Shown piece after piece: positions 46,096 to 54,773 of a stretch of DNA of 64,000 nt. Both the position numbers and the translations under genes were made by a program. The stretch is from Methylobacter tundripaludum SV96. Lineage in GTDB: Bacteria > Pseudomonadota > Gammaproteobacteria > Methylococcales > Methylomonadaceae. The notes below the pieces were generated by a model that was not told where the DNA came from, did no database searches, and worked only from the letters and a program-made list of their open reading frames with translations. How positions within the stretch are numbered: position 1 is the first letter of the stretch; every line of letters begins with the position of its first letter. The stretch spans positions 2,871,257-2,935,256 of the forward strand of contig NZ_JH109152.1 of assembly GCF_000190755.2 (NCBI RefSeq), given 5' to 3'.

Positions 46096-46929
46096 ATGAA
46101 ATACTCAAAACTCTTATCGGCAATCTTCATCACGGCATTATTACCGTTTGCCGCTATCGCTGCTGAAGATGAAAAAATTTGGAATAACGTTTTGAAGCCT
46201 GAATACTTTGCCCAGCAAGCAATTGAAGAATCCGATAACGTGATTGAACTGGAAGCGCCTGTACGCGCTGAAGACCCTGCTTTAGTGCCGTTTAAAATCG
46301 TCAGCAAAATCAAGCAAACCAAGGAGCACTACATCAAAAAAATCCTGGTGTTAGTCGATAGCAATCCTTTTCCATTCGTCGGCGACTTTGAGTTTACACC
46401 GGAAAGCGGCAAGGCCGACATTGCGATGCGGATACGGGTTAACAGCAACAGCAATATTCGCGCGATTGCCCAAACGAATGACGGCAAATTGACCATGACT
46501 AAAAAATTCGTCAAAGCCAGCGGCGGCTGTTCCGCTCCGATCGGCGCCAATTTAGATGAAGCGATGAAACGTTTAGGCAAAATGAAATTCAGATTGGATG
46601 GCGATATCAAAGTCGGCGAGCCAACCTCAGTGCAGTTAATGATCAGCCATCCGAATATTACCGGCATGCAAATGGATCAAGTGACACGCTTTGTTAAAAA
46701 AGCGCATTTTGTTAAGGACATTAAGGTTTCGTTTAACGGCAAACCGGTTTTAACCGCGAAAACCGATATTGCCGTCAGCACCGATCCTAATTTCAGGTTC
46801 TATTTCGTGCCGGAAAAAGCGGGTGAATTAAAAGCCGAAGTGACCGATACCTCTTGCGAAACGCCAACCAAGAGAGACGTTTGCACTAAAGGCGATACTT
46901 ATACTGAAACGTTTAAAATCCAGCCGTAG
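46096..46929 (+). CDS. Quinoprotein dehydrogenase-associated SoxYZ-like carrier protein
   Basis: A 277-residue periplasmic protein with signal peptide LLSAIFITALLPFAAIAA. The first half is SoxY-like and ends in the carrier motif VKASGGCSAPIG, whose Cys corresponds to the substrate-binding Cys of SoxY's GGCGG arm. The second half is SoxZ-like (VQLMISHPNITGMQMDQVTR, KPVLTAKTDIAVSTDPNFRFYFVPEKAGEL). Fused SoxYZ carriers of this type (TIGR04557) accompany PQQ dehydrogenases. It follows the metallohydrolase gene on the same strand after 183 bp that includes a repeat hairpin, so the two may be cotranscribed or only coregulated. Confidence 0.88.
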   Translation: MKYSKLLSAIFITALLPFAAIAAEDEKIWNNVLKPEYFAQQAIEESDNVIELEAPVRAEDPALVPFKIVSKIKQTKEHYIKKILVLVDSNPFPFVGDFEFTPESGKADIAMRIRVNSNSNIRAIAQTNDGKLTMTKKFVKASGGCSAPIGANLDEAMKRLGKMKFRLDGDIKVGEPTSVQLMISHPNITGMQMDQVTRFVKKAHFVKDIKVSFNGKPVLTAKTDIAVSTDPNFRFYFVPEKAGELKAEVTDTSCETPTKRDVCTKGDTYTETFKIQP

Positions 46930-47087
46930 TGTTAAAAGCAAGTGTTAAACCCTGATTGAGACACGAAACATCGCCTGAGTATTACCAGGATTAAGAAGGC
47001 GAATAGGGGGAGAGGATTGATTGACGGATGGGGTAGGTTGCTCCGTTCGAAGCGTACTTAGCTCCGGTATCGCAAAAAACGCTAGGA

Positions 47088-47105
47088 GCGGGGTTGCAAC
47101 CCCGC
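47088..47105. terminator. GCGGGGTT-GC-AACCCCGC palindrome between convergent genes
   Basis: A perfect 18-bp inverted repeat lies between the SoxYZ-like carrier gene and the convergent HD-GYP gene. There is no long T tract on either side. It may be an intergenic repeat used as a bidirectional transcription block. Confidence 0.45.
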
Positions 47106-47141
47106 CCCGCTTAGAGGCGCGCACGGCACGCCCTACAGTTA

Positions 47142-48128
47142 TTAAAACGCAGACTTAATCCGCGTTAGCGTCCCGTCGATAAACAGATTTTTTAGTTCTT
47201 CCACCATCGCCGGATCGAACATGATGCCGGCATGTGATTCGATATGCGTTATAGCTTCTTCCATCGGCCAGGGTTCTTTATAGGGGCGTTTTGTCGTTAG
47301 TGCATCAAAGACATCCACGATTTTTACAATACGCGCAGAGAGCGGAATATTATCGCCTCGTAAGCGGTGCGGATAACCGGTGCCGTCATAATTTTCATGA
47401 TGACCCGCGGAAATTTCCCGCGCCGTTTCATAAAACGGATTGTTGCCTAAAATGCGCACCCCCGCCAGTGGGTGCTCTCGCATAATATCCCATTCCTCTT
47501 CGGTCAGTTTATCCGGCTTTTTCAAAATGGCATCGGGCGTGGCGAGTTTGCCGATGTCGTGCAACATGCTCATTAAGCCCATGTGCGCGGCTGTCTCGTT
47601 AGCAACGCCCATGGCGACGGCTAACGCTTCGGTGTAATGCTGTACGCGGTATAAATGGCTGGAGGTGTCCTGGTCTTTACCCTCGGCCGCCAGACATAAC
47701 ATCACCACCGCGTCTTTGTAGGCGGTTTCCAATTGGTCGCGCGCCGTATCCAAATCGCGTTTTAAAACCAGCGACTCCAACGCCCGCACCACGGTCAAGT
47801 TGAGCTCGGCCGGGTCCCACGGTTTGGTGACGTATTTGTAAATGTGAGCGTCATTGACGCAGGTCAGCAGCGATTCAACATCGGCATAACCGGTCAGTAA
47901 AATGCGGATGGCGTGGGGCTGGATTTGCAACGCATGGCTTAATACCTGGTCGCCGCTGATATTGGGCATGCGTTGATCGCAAATAATCAAATCGACCGGG
48001 TGTACATTTAAAAACGCAATGCCTTCCTCGCCGCCATTGGCCGATAGCGTTTTGTAGCCTTTGCGAAAGCTGCGCGTTAACGTCGCCAGCACATCGGGAT
48101 CATCATCAACCAGTAACAGCGTATGCAT
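47142..48128 (-). CDS. Response regulator with HD-GYP cyclic-di-GMP phosphodiesterase domain
   Basis: A 328-residue regulator. The receiver domain has DDDPDVL at residues 8-14, phospho-acceptor Asp51 in ICDQRMP, and Lys102 in YVTKPWDP. The output domain is HD-GYP, with HDIGK starting at residue 190 and HHENYDGTGYP at 243-253, the full set of catalytic residues. It should hydrolyse cyclic di-GMP when phosphorylated. It is the last gene of a four-gene operon (51528-47142) after a sensor kinase, with 2 nt between them. Confidence 0.93.
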   Translation of the reverse strand: MHTLLLVDDDPDVLATLTRSFRKGYKTLSANGGEEGIAFLNVHPVDLIICDQRMPNISGDQVLSHALQIQPHAIRILLTGYADVESLLTCVNDAHIYKYVTKPWDPAELNLTVVRALESLVLKRDLDTARDQLETAYKDAVVMLCLAAEGKDQDTSSHLYRVQHYTEALAVAMGVANETAAHMGLMSMLHDIGKLATPDAILKKPDKLTEEEWDIMREHPLAGVRILGNNPFYETAREISAGHHENYDGTGYPHRLRGDNIPLSARIVKIVDVFDALTTKRPYKEPWPMEEAITHIESHAGIMFDPAMVEELKNLFIDGTLTRIKSAF

Positions 48129-48130
48129 CT

Positions 48131-50059
48131 TTAAGCGTCCTTAATCAAGCGAAGTGGAATAGCAATAATAAAGCGTGTGCCGCGATTCAATTCGGATTCA
48201 ACCGTGAGCATGCCTTGGTGTTTTTCAATAATGCCGTAAGAAATCGACAAGCCAAGCCCGGTGCCTTCGCCCACCTCTTTGGTAGTAAAGAAAGGGTCGA
48301 AGATTTTTTTCCTGACTTCATCAGGCATCCCGGTACCGGTGTCGGCGATGCTGACGACCGCTTGATCGTTCATCTTGGCGGTGGTGATGAAAATGCGGCC
48401 TTTATCGGGAATGGCCTGAATCGCATTGGCGAGAATATTCATAAAAACCTGGTTGAGTTCGCCAGCATAACATTCGACCATTTCATTGAGCGCGTAGTCT
48501 TTCTCGACGGTAATGCGATCCTTGTAATGGTGATGCAGCATTTGCAGGGTCGAATCCAGGCCTTCTTCGAGCCGCACCGTTTTAACCTCGCCTTGATCGA
48601 GACGGGAAAAATTACGCAACGACAACACGATGTTGCGAATACGGTCCGCCGCCTGCTTTTGGCTGTTCAGCAATTTAGCCAGGTCGTCGGTGACAAACGT
48701 GTAGTCAATTTGCGCCATGTGGGCGTTTAATTTTTGCGCCTCCGTTTCGTCCATACAACTTTGGGCGAATTCGACCGTGCCTTTAATGTCGTCAATGTAT
48801 TCTTCCAATGGCGGCATATTGGCGTAAATGGCGCCGATGGGATTGTTGATTTCATGGGCGATACCGGCAACCAATTGACCTAACGAAGCCATTTTTTCGG
48901 ACTGTACCAATTGAGTTTGTGCGGATTGCAGCTTTAGCAGCGCATCCTGCAATTGCTGGGTGCGATCGATGACTTGGCGTTCCAGGCTAAGATTCAAGTC
49001 TTCCAATTCTTTTTCCACCACGACGAATTTATTAAACAGCTCGCCTAACCGCGTCGTCATGCGATTAAACGCATGGCCTAAATCGGCCACTTCATCGCGG
49101 CCCGAAACCGGCACTTTGATTGATAAATCGTTGGAATCTTCAATGGTGCGGATGGTGGCGGTCAATTTTTTGATCGGCGTAACCAGAAGACGACTGAGCA
49201 AGCTGACCAGCACAATCATCGGTACGCCGACCAAAGCGGCGGCAAGTAACAAATTTTTGGTCAATTCAAGCAACGGCTCCAGTGCGAGTTTTTTGGGCAT
49301 GAACGCCGCAATTTGGAAACTGAAATCGCCGACCGATACCGATTTCGAAATCGAACCCAAATAGCTGATACCGTCAAAAATCCATAAGGGCCGTTCCGAA
49401 AAGTCATCATTTATTTCAATTGTTTGCACGCCGTTAGCGGTAAAAAGGTCAGCGCTGCCGTGGTTTCCTTCATGTGCTTTATGCAGCGCAAAGCTGCTGT
49501 CTTTCGGCGCGAGTAGTCGGCTAATATCCTCCCAGGAATGGGTCATGACTAAATAGCCCTGGGTTTTTAATTGCGGCGGTTTTAACGCCGTCACATGAGC
49601 GATGACGCTGCCGTTAATAAAAGGCACCTCATGTTTAAATACCAGCGCGTAATCCTGTTGCGTTTGCCATGCTGGTGGCAATTGGGTTTTTAATACATCC
49701 GGTTGCGTCGAAGCGATCAGTACGCCTGCCGCATTGAACACATAGAGATCGCCTTGTAGCTGGTAATACTGCTTGAGATTGATCAGCTCGGTGGTGATGC
49801 GTTTATCCAAATCATCCACCACCACGTCCAGCATCACCGACGAGGCTCGCCAGGACAGTAAATTGGTGCGCTCGAACAACAAGACATTACTGATTTCTGC
49901 GGCTTTATGGTCGGCAGTGTCGGTAAGATTGCGTTCAATCTGCTGATTGATTTTTTCGCCGAATTGATAGAACACCACCGCACTCAAGGTCGTGGTTACC
50001 AATAACACGATCAAACTAAAAAACAGCGTTAAACGAACTGAAAGCGAAAAGCGAGACAT
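48131..50059 (-). CDS. Membrane sensor histidine kinase with periplasmic double-Cache-like sensor
   Basis: A 642-residue kinase. TM1 ([24 protein letters not shown]) is followed by about 240 periplasmic residues resembling a dCache sensor. TM2 is near residues 270-293, then HAMP ([42 protein letters not shown]), a coiled coil, the HisKA box [20 protein letters not shown], and an HATPase domain with [18 protein letters not shown] and [13 protein letters not shown]. It precedes the HD-GYP regulator and follows a periplasmic binding-like gene, implying a signal sensed in the periplasm and passed to cyclic di-GMP turnover. Confidence 0.92.
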   Translation of the reverse strand: MSRFSLSVRLTLFFSLIVLLVTTTLSAVVFYQFGEKINQQIERNLTDTADHKAAEISNVLLFERTNLLSWRASSVMLDVVVDDLDKRITTELINLKQYYQLQGDLYVFNAAGVLIASTQPDVLKTQLPPAWQTQQDYALVFKHEVPFINGSVIAHVTALKPPQLKTQGYLVMTHSWEDISRLLAPKDSSFALHKAHEGNHGSADLFTANGVQTIEINDDFSERPLWIFDGISYLGSISKSVSVGDFSFQIAAFMPKKLALEPLLELTKNLLLAAALVGVPMIVLVSLLSRLLVTPIKKLTATIRTIEDSNDLSIKVPVSGRDEVADLGHAFNRMTTRLGELFNKFVVVEKELEDLNLSLERQVIDRTQQLQDALLKLQSAQTQLVQSEKMASLGQLVAGIAHEINNPIGAIYANMPPLEEYIDDIKGTVEFAQSCMDETEAQKLNAHMAQIDYTFVTDDLAKLLNSQKQAADRIRNIVLSLRNFSRLDQGEVKTVRLEEGLDSTLQMLHHHYKDRITVEKDYALNEMVECYAGELNQVFMNILANAIQAIPDKGRIFITTAKMNDQAVVSIADTGTGMPDEVRKKIFDPFFTTKEVGEGTGLGLSISYGIIEKHQGMLTVESELNRGTRFIIAIPLRLIKDA

Positions 50060-50071
50060 GAATTTACCCGG

Positions 50072-50497
50072 TTACTTACTTGAAAATTGTTGCAGGATTT
50101 TGATTTGCGGACTTTGCGGCTTCGTTTCGACATAACCGATCGCCCCTTTAATTCGTTCTACAAACAAAATAACGGCCTGCTCGGAGTTTTGGGTGACCGG
50201 CGGAGTCTCGCCTTTGAACAGCATTTTATCCCAGTAACTGCCCAATTTGTCCGGCGTGCTGTCAAAAATTTCAGCGGTAAAACGGGTACGGGCATCGGCT
50301 TGTGGGGGCAGGTTAATCGGCATAATGTCGTCGCCGTTTTCCCAATGTTTTTTCTTGAGCAAATAAATCGCCGCAATATCCTCTTTATCGAGTTGCGTGG
50401 CAGGCAAATCTTTATTGGCAATGATGTACAAATCCGCCCACGCGATTGAAAACGGCATTAACGCGGCAGTCAGTCCTAAAACAATCAATCGTTTCAT
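50072..50497 (-). CDS. Periplasmic phosphate-binding-like (PBP-fold) small protein
   Basis: A 141-residue secreted protein starting at ATG 50497, which overlaps the stop of the upstream gene (TAATG). The signal peptide is RLIVLGLTAALMPFSIAWAD. The body (ADLYIIANKDLPATQLDKEDIAAIYLLKK, RTRFTAEIFDSTPDKLGSYWDKMLFKG, KGAIGYVE) matches the short PstS-like substrate-binding family that occurs next to sensor kinases. It is too short for a full two-lobe transporter protein, so it is more likely a sensor ligand-binding partner than a transport subunit. The ligand is unknown. Confidence 0.8.
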   Translation of the reverse strand: MKRLIVLGLTAALMPFSIAWADLYIIANKDLPATQLDKEDIAAIYLLKKKHWENGDDIMPINLPPQADARTRFTAEIFDSTPDKLGSYWDKMLFKGETPPVTQNSEQAVILFVERIKGAIGYVETKPQSPQIKILQQFSSK

Positions 50498-51528
50498 TAG
50501 AATAACACCGCAATCGAGCTGTAAAGTCCGGTTTGATTTTGAAAAATACTCCCTTGCGTTTGTTGCCATTCAAGCTTGAACGATAAGCGCGGTACCGGGC
50601 GATACACAATGCCGCCTAACGCGGTATCGGTAGCAGCCAGTTTGTTGGCAAATTCAAAATGTTCGTAGCGGCCGATCAGGTTGAAATGCTCGACCAACGG
50701 CACCGCCATTTGCACATAACCGCCCCAGTCATGATTGCGATAATGGAGCTGATCGGTATCAACCTGCGTGAACAGTAATTCGCTTTCCAGCTCAAACCAC
50801 TTGTGCTGCCAATTGCCGTCTACGCTGATGGAATTACGGATTTCATTGCTTTTTGCAACGTCGGCATGTTGAAAAGATACGCCCAGGTAATAATCCAAAT
50901 CTTCATGGGCAATCCATCGTGCGCCGGCGACGGTTTGATAATGGCGTTCATGTTCAGTTAGCGGTTTAGGATTAAATTCTTCGACCGGTTGCCAATAGAC
51001 TTCCAGCGCGTGACCGGATAACGCATCGAAATCGTGGCGCACGTTAACGCCTGTCACGTAGTTGGCGCGGGAATAGGTTGACGTGACCGGGCGATTGGTC
51101 GTCCATACTAACGGTGCAGCATGGACAATATTCCAATGATTGATCGGCGCTAAAAATTTACCCGCGCGTAAGGTGTCGTTTTCGGTGACCTGAATATCGT
51201 TATACAGCCGTTCAACGACCAGTTGTGCGCTATTGAATTGTGCGCCTTTGCCTGCTTCCCAAAGCGGCATTTTGTAGGCTTCGGCCTCCAAAAAAGGATT
51301 GAGCCAGCGATTGAATTTGCCCGAGACGAACAAACTTAAATCATCTAATTCAACGGCAGTGGGAGCGCGATTAGGTGAACTGGCTGTCAGTTTGGCGTAC
51401 CCCGAAACGGTAACGGCATCCAGCCATGATGCTGACTTATCGGCATATAACGGCGGTGCGAAATAAATCATCGCTAAACTGAACGCACAGACAAGCGCGC
51501 GACGATTGGAATGTAGCAAAAACGACAT
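50497..51528 (-). CDS. Outer-membrane beta-barrel (porin-like) protein
   Basis: A 343-residue secreted protein with a signal peptide (RRALVCAFSLAMIYFAPPLYADK) and alternating amphipathic strands such as VSGYAKLTASSP, LNPFLEAEAYKM, DLDYYLGVSFQHA and ERYEHFEF-like segments. It ends YSSIAVLF, a C-terminal Phe suitable for recognition by the BAM complex. It resembles phosphate/porin-O-type or alginate-export barrels in outline, with no firm match. It is the first gene of the operon with the PBP-like protein, kinase and HD-GYP regulator. Confidence 0.75.
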   Translation of the reverse strand: MSFLLHSNRRALVCAFSLAMIYFAPPLYADKSASWLDAVTVSGYAKLTASSPNRAPTAVELDDLSLFVSGKFNRWLNPFLEAEAYKMPLWEAGKGAQFNSAQLVVERLYNDIQVTENDTLRAGKFLAPINHWNIVHAAPLVWTTNRPVTSTYSRANYVTGVNVRHDFDALSGHALEVYWQPVEEFNPKPLTEHERHYQTVAGARWIAHEDLDYYLGVSFQHADVAKSNEIRNSISVDGNWQHKWFELESELLFTQVDTDQLHYRNHDWGGYVQMAVPLVEHFNLIGRYEHFEFANKLAATDTALGGIVYRPVPRLSFKLEWQQTQGSIFQNQTGLYSSIAVLF

Positions 51529-51956
51529 AACGGTAAAATTCAGTAGATAAGTAGCATGGCGGTATTATACTCATCGCCTGCTCAAAATTGTTCATTGTTC
51601 GAAAGTTGACGGCAAAGTATTGTCCTCATTGCCGAAATCGAACGAGCTGGAAACATTCTATCGGGTAAAACAGTCGAGCCATTGCACCGGGACACGGGAA
51701 TACAGGCTTCGTTTCGGCAATTGCTCCTGCTTGGTTTTGATCATAAAAGTCGTAAAGCGGCTGCTTTAGCGCTTGCGCTTGCAGGCGAGCCAGCACTTCA
51801 GCAGTCAGCACGCTTCAATGCTCAACTGACACTTACCCACTTGTTTAAAAAAAGCTGGAAATGATCTTCAGTGAAAGCCGATATAATGAAAATATTATAT
51901 AGGCATATTTTTTTTAACCTCTACCGCAATGCAGTAGTCCTCACAAAACACATTTC
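51529..51956. other. 428-bp divergent intergenic region
   Basis: It holds the promoters of the signalling operon (minus strand) and of the helicase operon (plus strand), not resolvable by eye. The part at 51548-51715 is a diverged relative of 44740-44955, with a frame reading EIERAGNILSGKTVEPLH similar to the one there. An AT-rich stretch with 'gaaaatattatataggcatatttttttt' at 51886-51915 is the best candidate for the helicase operon promoter. Confidence 0.4.
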
Positions 51957-54773
51957 ATGAAAGTTCTCTTATATAACGAACTCAACCCCAAAACCATTCC
52001 CGGCTTCGCCAAGCTGAAAAAATACTTGCAAGACGATGACTTCAAATCGGCGGAAGTCAAAAAAGTCGGCGATAACCTGTACCGGGCCAGGCTTAATCAG
52101 CGCGATCGCTTGTTGTTCTCGATTTATCAACATCAGCAACAAAACTATGCGTTGATTCTGGAGTTCATTAAAAACCACGCTTACCAGGACTCGCGTTTTT
52201 TGCGTCAGGTCAGCAGTATCGATGAAGATAAAATCCCGGTCATGCTCAAGCCCGACGAAACCGGGGAAAAAGAGCTGGTTTATCTCAATCCCGGTCATAA
52301 CGCATTTAACCTGCTGGATAAGATCATCTCGTTCGATGACCGCCAACAATCGATTTACGACTTGCAGCCGCCGCTGATTGTTATCGGTTCGGCCGGTAGC
52401 GGCAAAACGGCGCTGACGCTGGAAAAAATGAAACAGGCGGTGGGCGACGTGCTGTATGTGACCCAGTCGGCTTATCTGGTTAAAAACTCCCGCGATTTGT
52501 ATTACGCGCACCATTACGACAATCCCGACCAGCAGATCGATTTTTTATCGTTCCAGGAGTTTTTGGAGAGTATCCGGGTGCCTGCGGGCAAGCCGGTTAC
52601 TTTCCAGGCTTTTCAACAGTGGTTTAGCCGCTTTCGCCAGGGCCAACTGAAAGATGCGCACAAACTGTTTGAGGAGTTTCGCGGCGTCATCACCGGGCCT
52701 GCCACCGATAAAAGCTGGTTAAGCCGTGAAGACTACCTGAATCTGGGCGTCAAGGAATCGATCTTCCTGGGCGAAGAGCGCGATGCGGTGTACGACGTTT
52801 TTGAAAAATACCTGGGCTTTTTACAGGAGCAGCGGCTTTACGACAGTAACATCGTCAGTCACCAGTATTTGCAGCACGTCCAACCCAGTTACGATTTTGT
52901 CGTTGTCGATGAAGTGCAGGACTTAACCAACATCCAGCTTTATTTGATCATCAAATCGCTGCGCCAGGCCCAGGATTTTATCTTGTGCGGCGATTCCAAC
53001 CAGATTGTCCATCCCAACTTTTTTTCCTGGTCGAAAGTGAAAAGCCTGTTTTACCGGCAGGAGGATTTGCAGACCTCGGACGAATTGATCCGTATCCTGA
53101 ACACCAATTACCGCAATTCGCCGCAAGTCACCGACATTGCCAACAAGATTCTGAAAATCAAGAACCAGCGTTTCGGCTCCATCGATAAGGAAAGCCATTA
53201 TCTGGTCGAAAGCAACGGACACACCCAGGGCGAGGTGCTGTTTTTGCAGGACACCGCGTCGATTCGCCAGGAGCTGGACAGCAAAACCAAAGCCTCCACG
53301 CAGTTTGCGGTCATCGTCATGACGGTCGACCAAAAACCGGCCGCACAGCAGCATTTCAGCACGCCGTTGGTCTTTACCATTCAGGAGGCCAAAGGTCTGG
53401 AATATGAAAACATCATCCTCTACAACTTTTTAAGCCAGGAAGAAACCCGCTACCGCGAAATCAGCAAAGGCGTCAGCCCAGCCGATTTGGAACGGGACAT
53501 TAAATACGCCCGCGCCAAGGATAAAACCGACAAATCGCTGGAAGTTTACAAGTTCTATATCAATGCCTTGTATGTCGCGATAACGCGGGCCGTTAAAAAC
53601 CTGTACTGGATTGAAAGCAGTCCCAAACAACCCTTGCTGGATCTGCTGGGCTTGCGCGATGCTCAGGGCAGCCTGCTACTCGCCAATCAAAACTCGACCT
53701 TGGATGCCTGGCGTCAGGAAGCGCATAAACTGGAACTGCAAGGCAAACAAGAGCAGGCCGAGCGGATTCGCAACGAAATCCTCAAGCAAAAAACGCCGGA
53801 CTGGCAGGTTATTACCGCCGAAGCCTTGTCCGACCTGAAACGCAAAGCCTTCGAAGGCAACGACAAAAACGCCAAAATAACGTTGTTTGAGTACGCGTTG
53901 GTTTATGAAGACCGCGACGTCATCAACACTCTGCTGAAGACAGAATTCAAAGCCGCCAAACAGCCCGACAAAGGCTTGCAGATGCTGCAACAAAAGCACT
54001 ACAGCGCCTACAGCTTTAAAAAGCCGGATGCCGTACTCAAACAAGTCAATCAATACGGCCCGGATTTTCGCAATATCTTCAATCAAACGCCGTTGATGGT
54101 CGCCGCCTGGATGGGCAATGTCGAGGTTATCAAAGCGCTGTTTGAGCTGGGCGCAGATACCGAAAAAGTCGACGGCAACGGCTTGACCGCTTTCCAAGTC
54201 GCGTTGTCGCAAACGGACCGTAGCGATGCCTACGCCAAAAAGAAACTGGCCGATATTTATGAACTGCTGGAACCGACCAGCATGAGCATCCAGGTCGATG
54301 GCCGCCTGGTCAAATTGGACAAGCACAGCATGGAGTTTTTCATGCTGAATCTGATGATCGCGCTGTTTTACCGGGTGATGCCGAACAAAATGACCTACCG
54401 GCTCGACGGTTTTGCGACCCAGGATTTTATCGATGCGGTGCAACATATCCCCCATTGCGTGCTTCCCGAACGGCGCAAACAACGGGCTTATCTATCCAGC
54501 ATTTTGTCCAAAAACGAAATCGATAAAGACGACAAGCACAACCGCAAACTGTTCTATCGGGTAAAGCACGGCGCTTATATTTTCAACCCGCGGCTAGCGC
54601 TTAAAGTGGAAGACGAATGGGTCAATATTTACGACTTGTTGATTATTGACAGGCTGTCGCCGGTCTATAAACCTAATCTGGATTGGTGGAACGAATATAA
54701 TGAAAAAGGCATGGTTCTCTGTAAAGAGTTATTGAAACAGTTGATTGCTGAACAAACAGGAGAAAAACCATGA
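51957..54773 (+). CDS. Multi-domain UvrD-like helicase with RelE-like N-terminus and ankyrin repeats
   Basis: A 938-residue fusion. Residues 1-80 (VKKVGDNLYRARLNQRDRLLFSIYQ, then ALILEFIKNHAYQDSRFL) look like a RelE-fold toxin domain. An SF1 helicase core follows: Walker A GSAGSGKTALTLEKM near 143, Walker B VVVDEVQDLTNIQL near 315, CGDSNQIVHPNFFSW, and the last motif ALYVAITRAVKNLYW near 537. A helical linker leads to ankyrin repeats (NQTPLMVAAWMGNVEVIKALFELGADTEKVDGNGLTAF, about 705-745) and a C-terminal domain of no known family. Such helicases with RelE-like heads are seen in bacterial genomes near defence genes. The next gene overlaps it by 4 nt. Confidence 0.8.
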   Translation: MKVLLYNELNPKTIPGFAKLKKYLQDDDFKSAEVKKVGDNLYRARLNQRDRLLFSIYQHQQQNYALILEFIKNHAYQDSRFLRQVSSIDEDKIPVMLKPDETGEKELVYLNPGHNAFNLLDKIISFDDRQQSIYDLQPPLIVIGSAGSGKTALTLEKMKQAVGDVLYVTQSAYLVKNSRDLYYAHHYDNPDQQIDFLSFQEFLESIRVPAGKPVTFQAFQQWFSRFRQGQLKDAHKLFEEFRGVITGPATDKSWLSREDYLNLGVKESIFLGEERDAVYDVFEKYLGFLQEQRLYDSNIVSHQYLQHVQPSYDFVVVDEVQDLTNIQLYLIIKSLRQAQDFILCGDSNQIVHPNFFSWSKVKSLFYRQEDLQTSDELIRILNTNYRNSPQVTDIANKILKIKNQRFGSIDKESHYLVESNGHTQGEVLFLQDTASIRQELDSKTKASTQFAVIVMTVDQKPAAQQHFSTPLVFTIQEAKGLEYENIILYNFLSQEETRYREISKGVSPADLERDIKYARAKDKTDKSLEVYKFYINALYVAITRAVKNLYWIESSPKQPLLDLLGLRDAQGSLLLANQNSTLDAWRQEAHKLELQGKQEQAERIRNEILKQKTPDWQVITAEALSDLKRKAFEGNDKNAKITLFEYALVYEDRDVINTLLKTEFKAAKQPDKGLQMLQQKHYSAYSFKKPDAVLKQVNQYGPDFRNIFNQTPLMVAAWMGNVEVIKALFELGADTEKVDGNGLTAFQVALSQTDRSDAYAKKKLADIYELLEPTSMSIQVDGRLVKLDKHSMEFFMLNLMIALFYRVMPNKMTYRLDGFATQDFIDAVQHIPHCVLPERRKQRAYLSSILSKNEIDKDDKHNRKLFYRVKHGAYIFNPRLALKVEDEWVNIYDLLIIDRLSPVYKPNLDWWNEYNEKGMVLCKELLKQLIAEQTGEKP

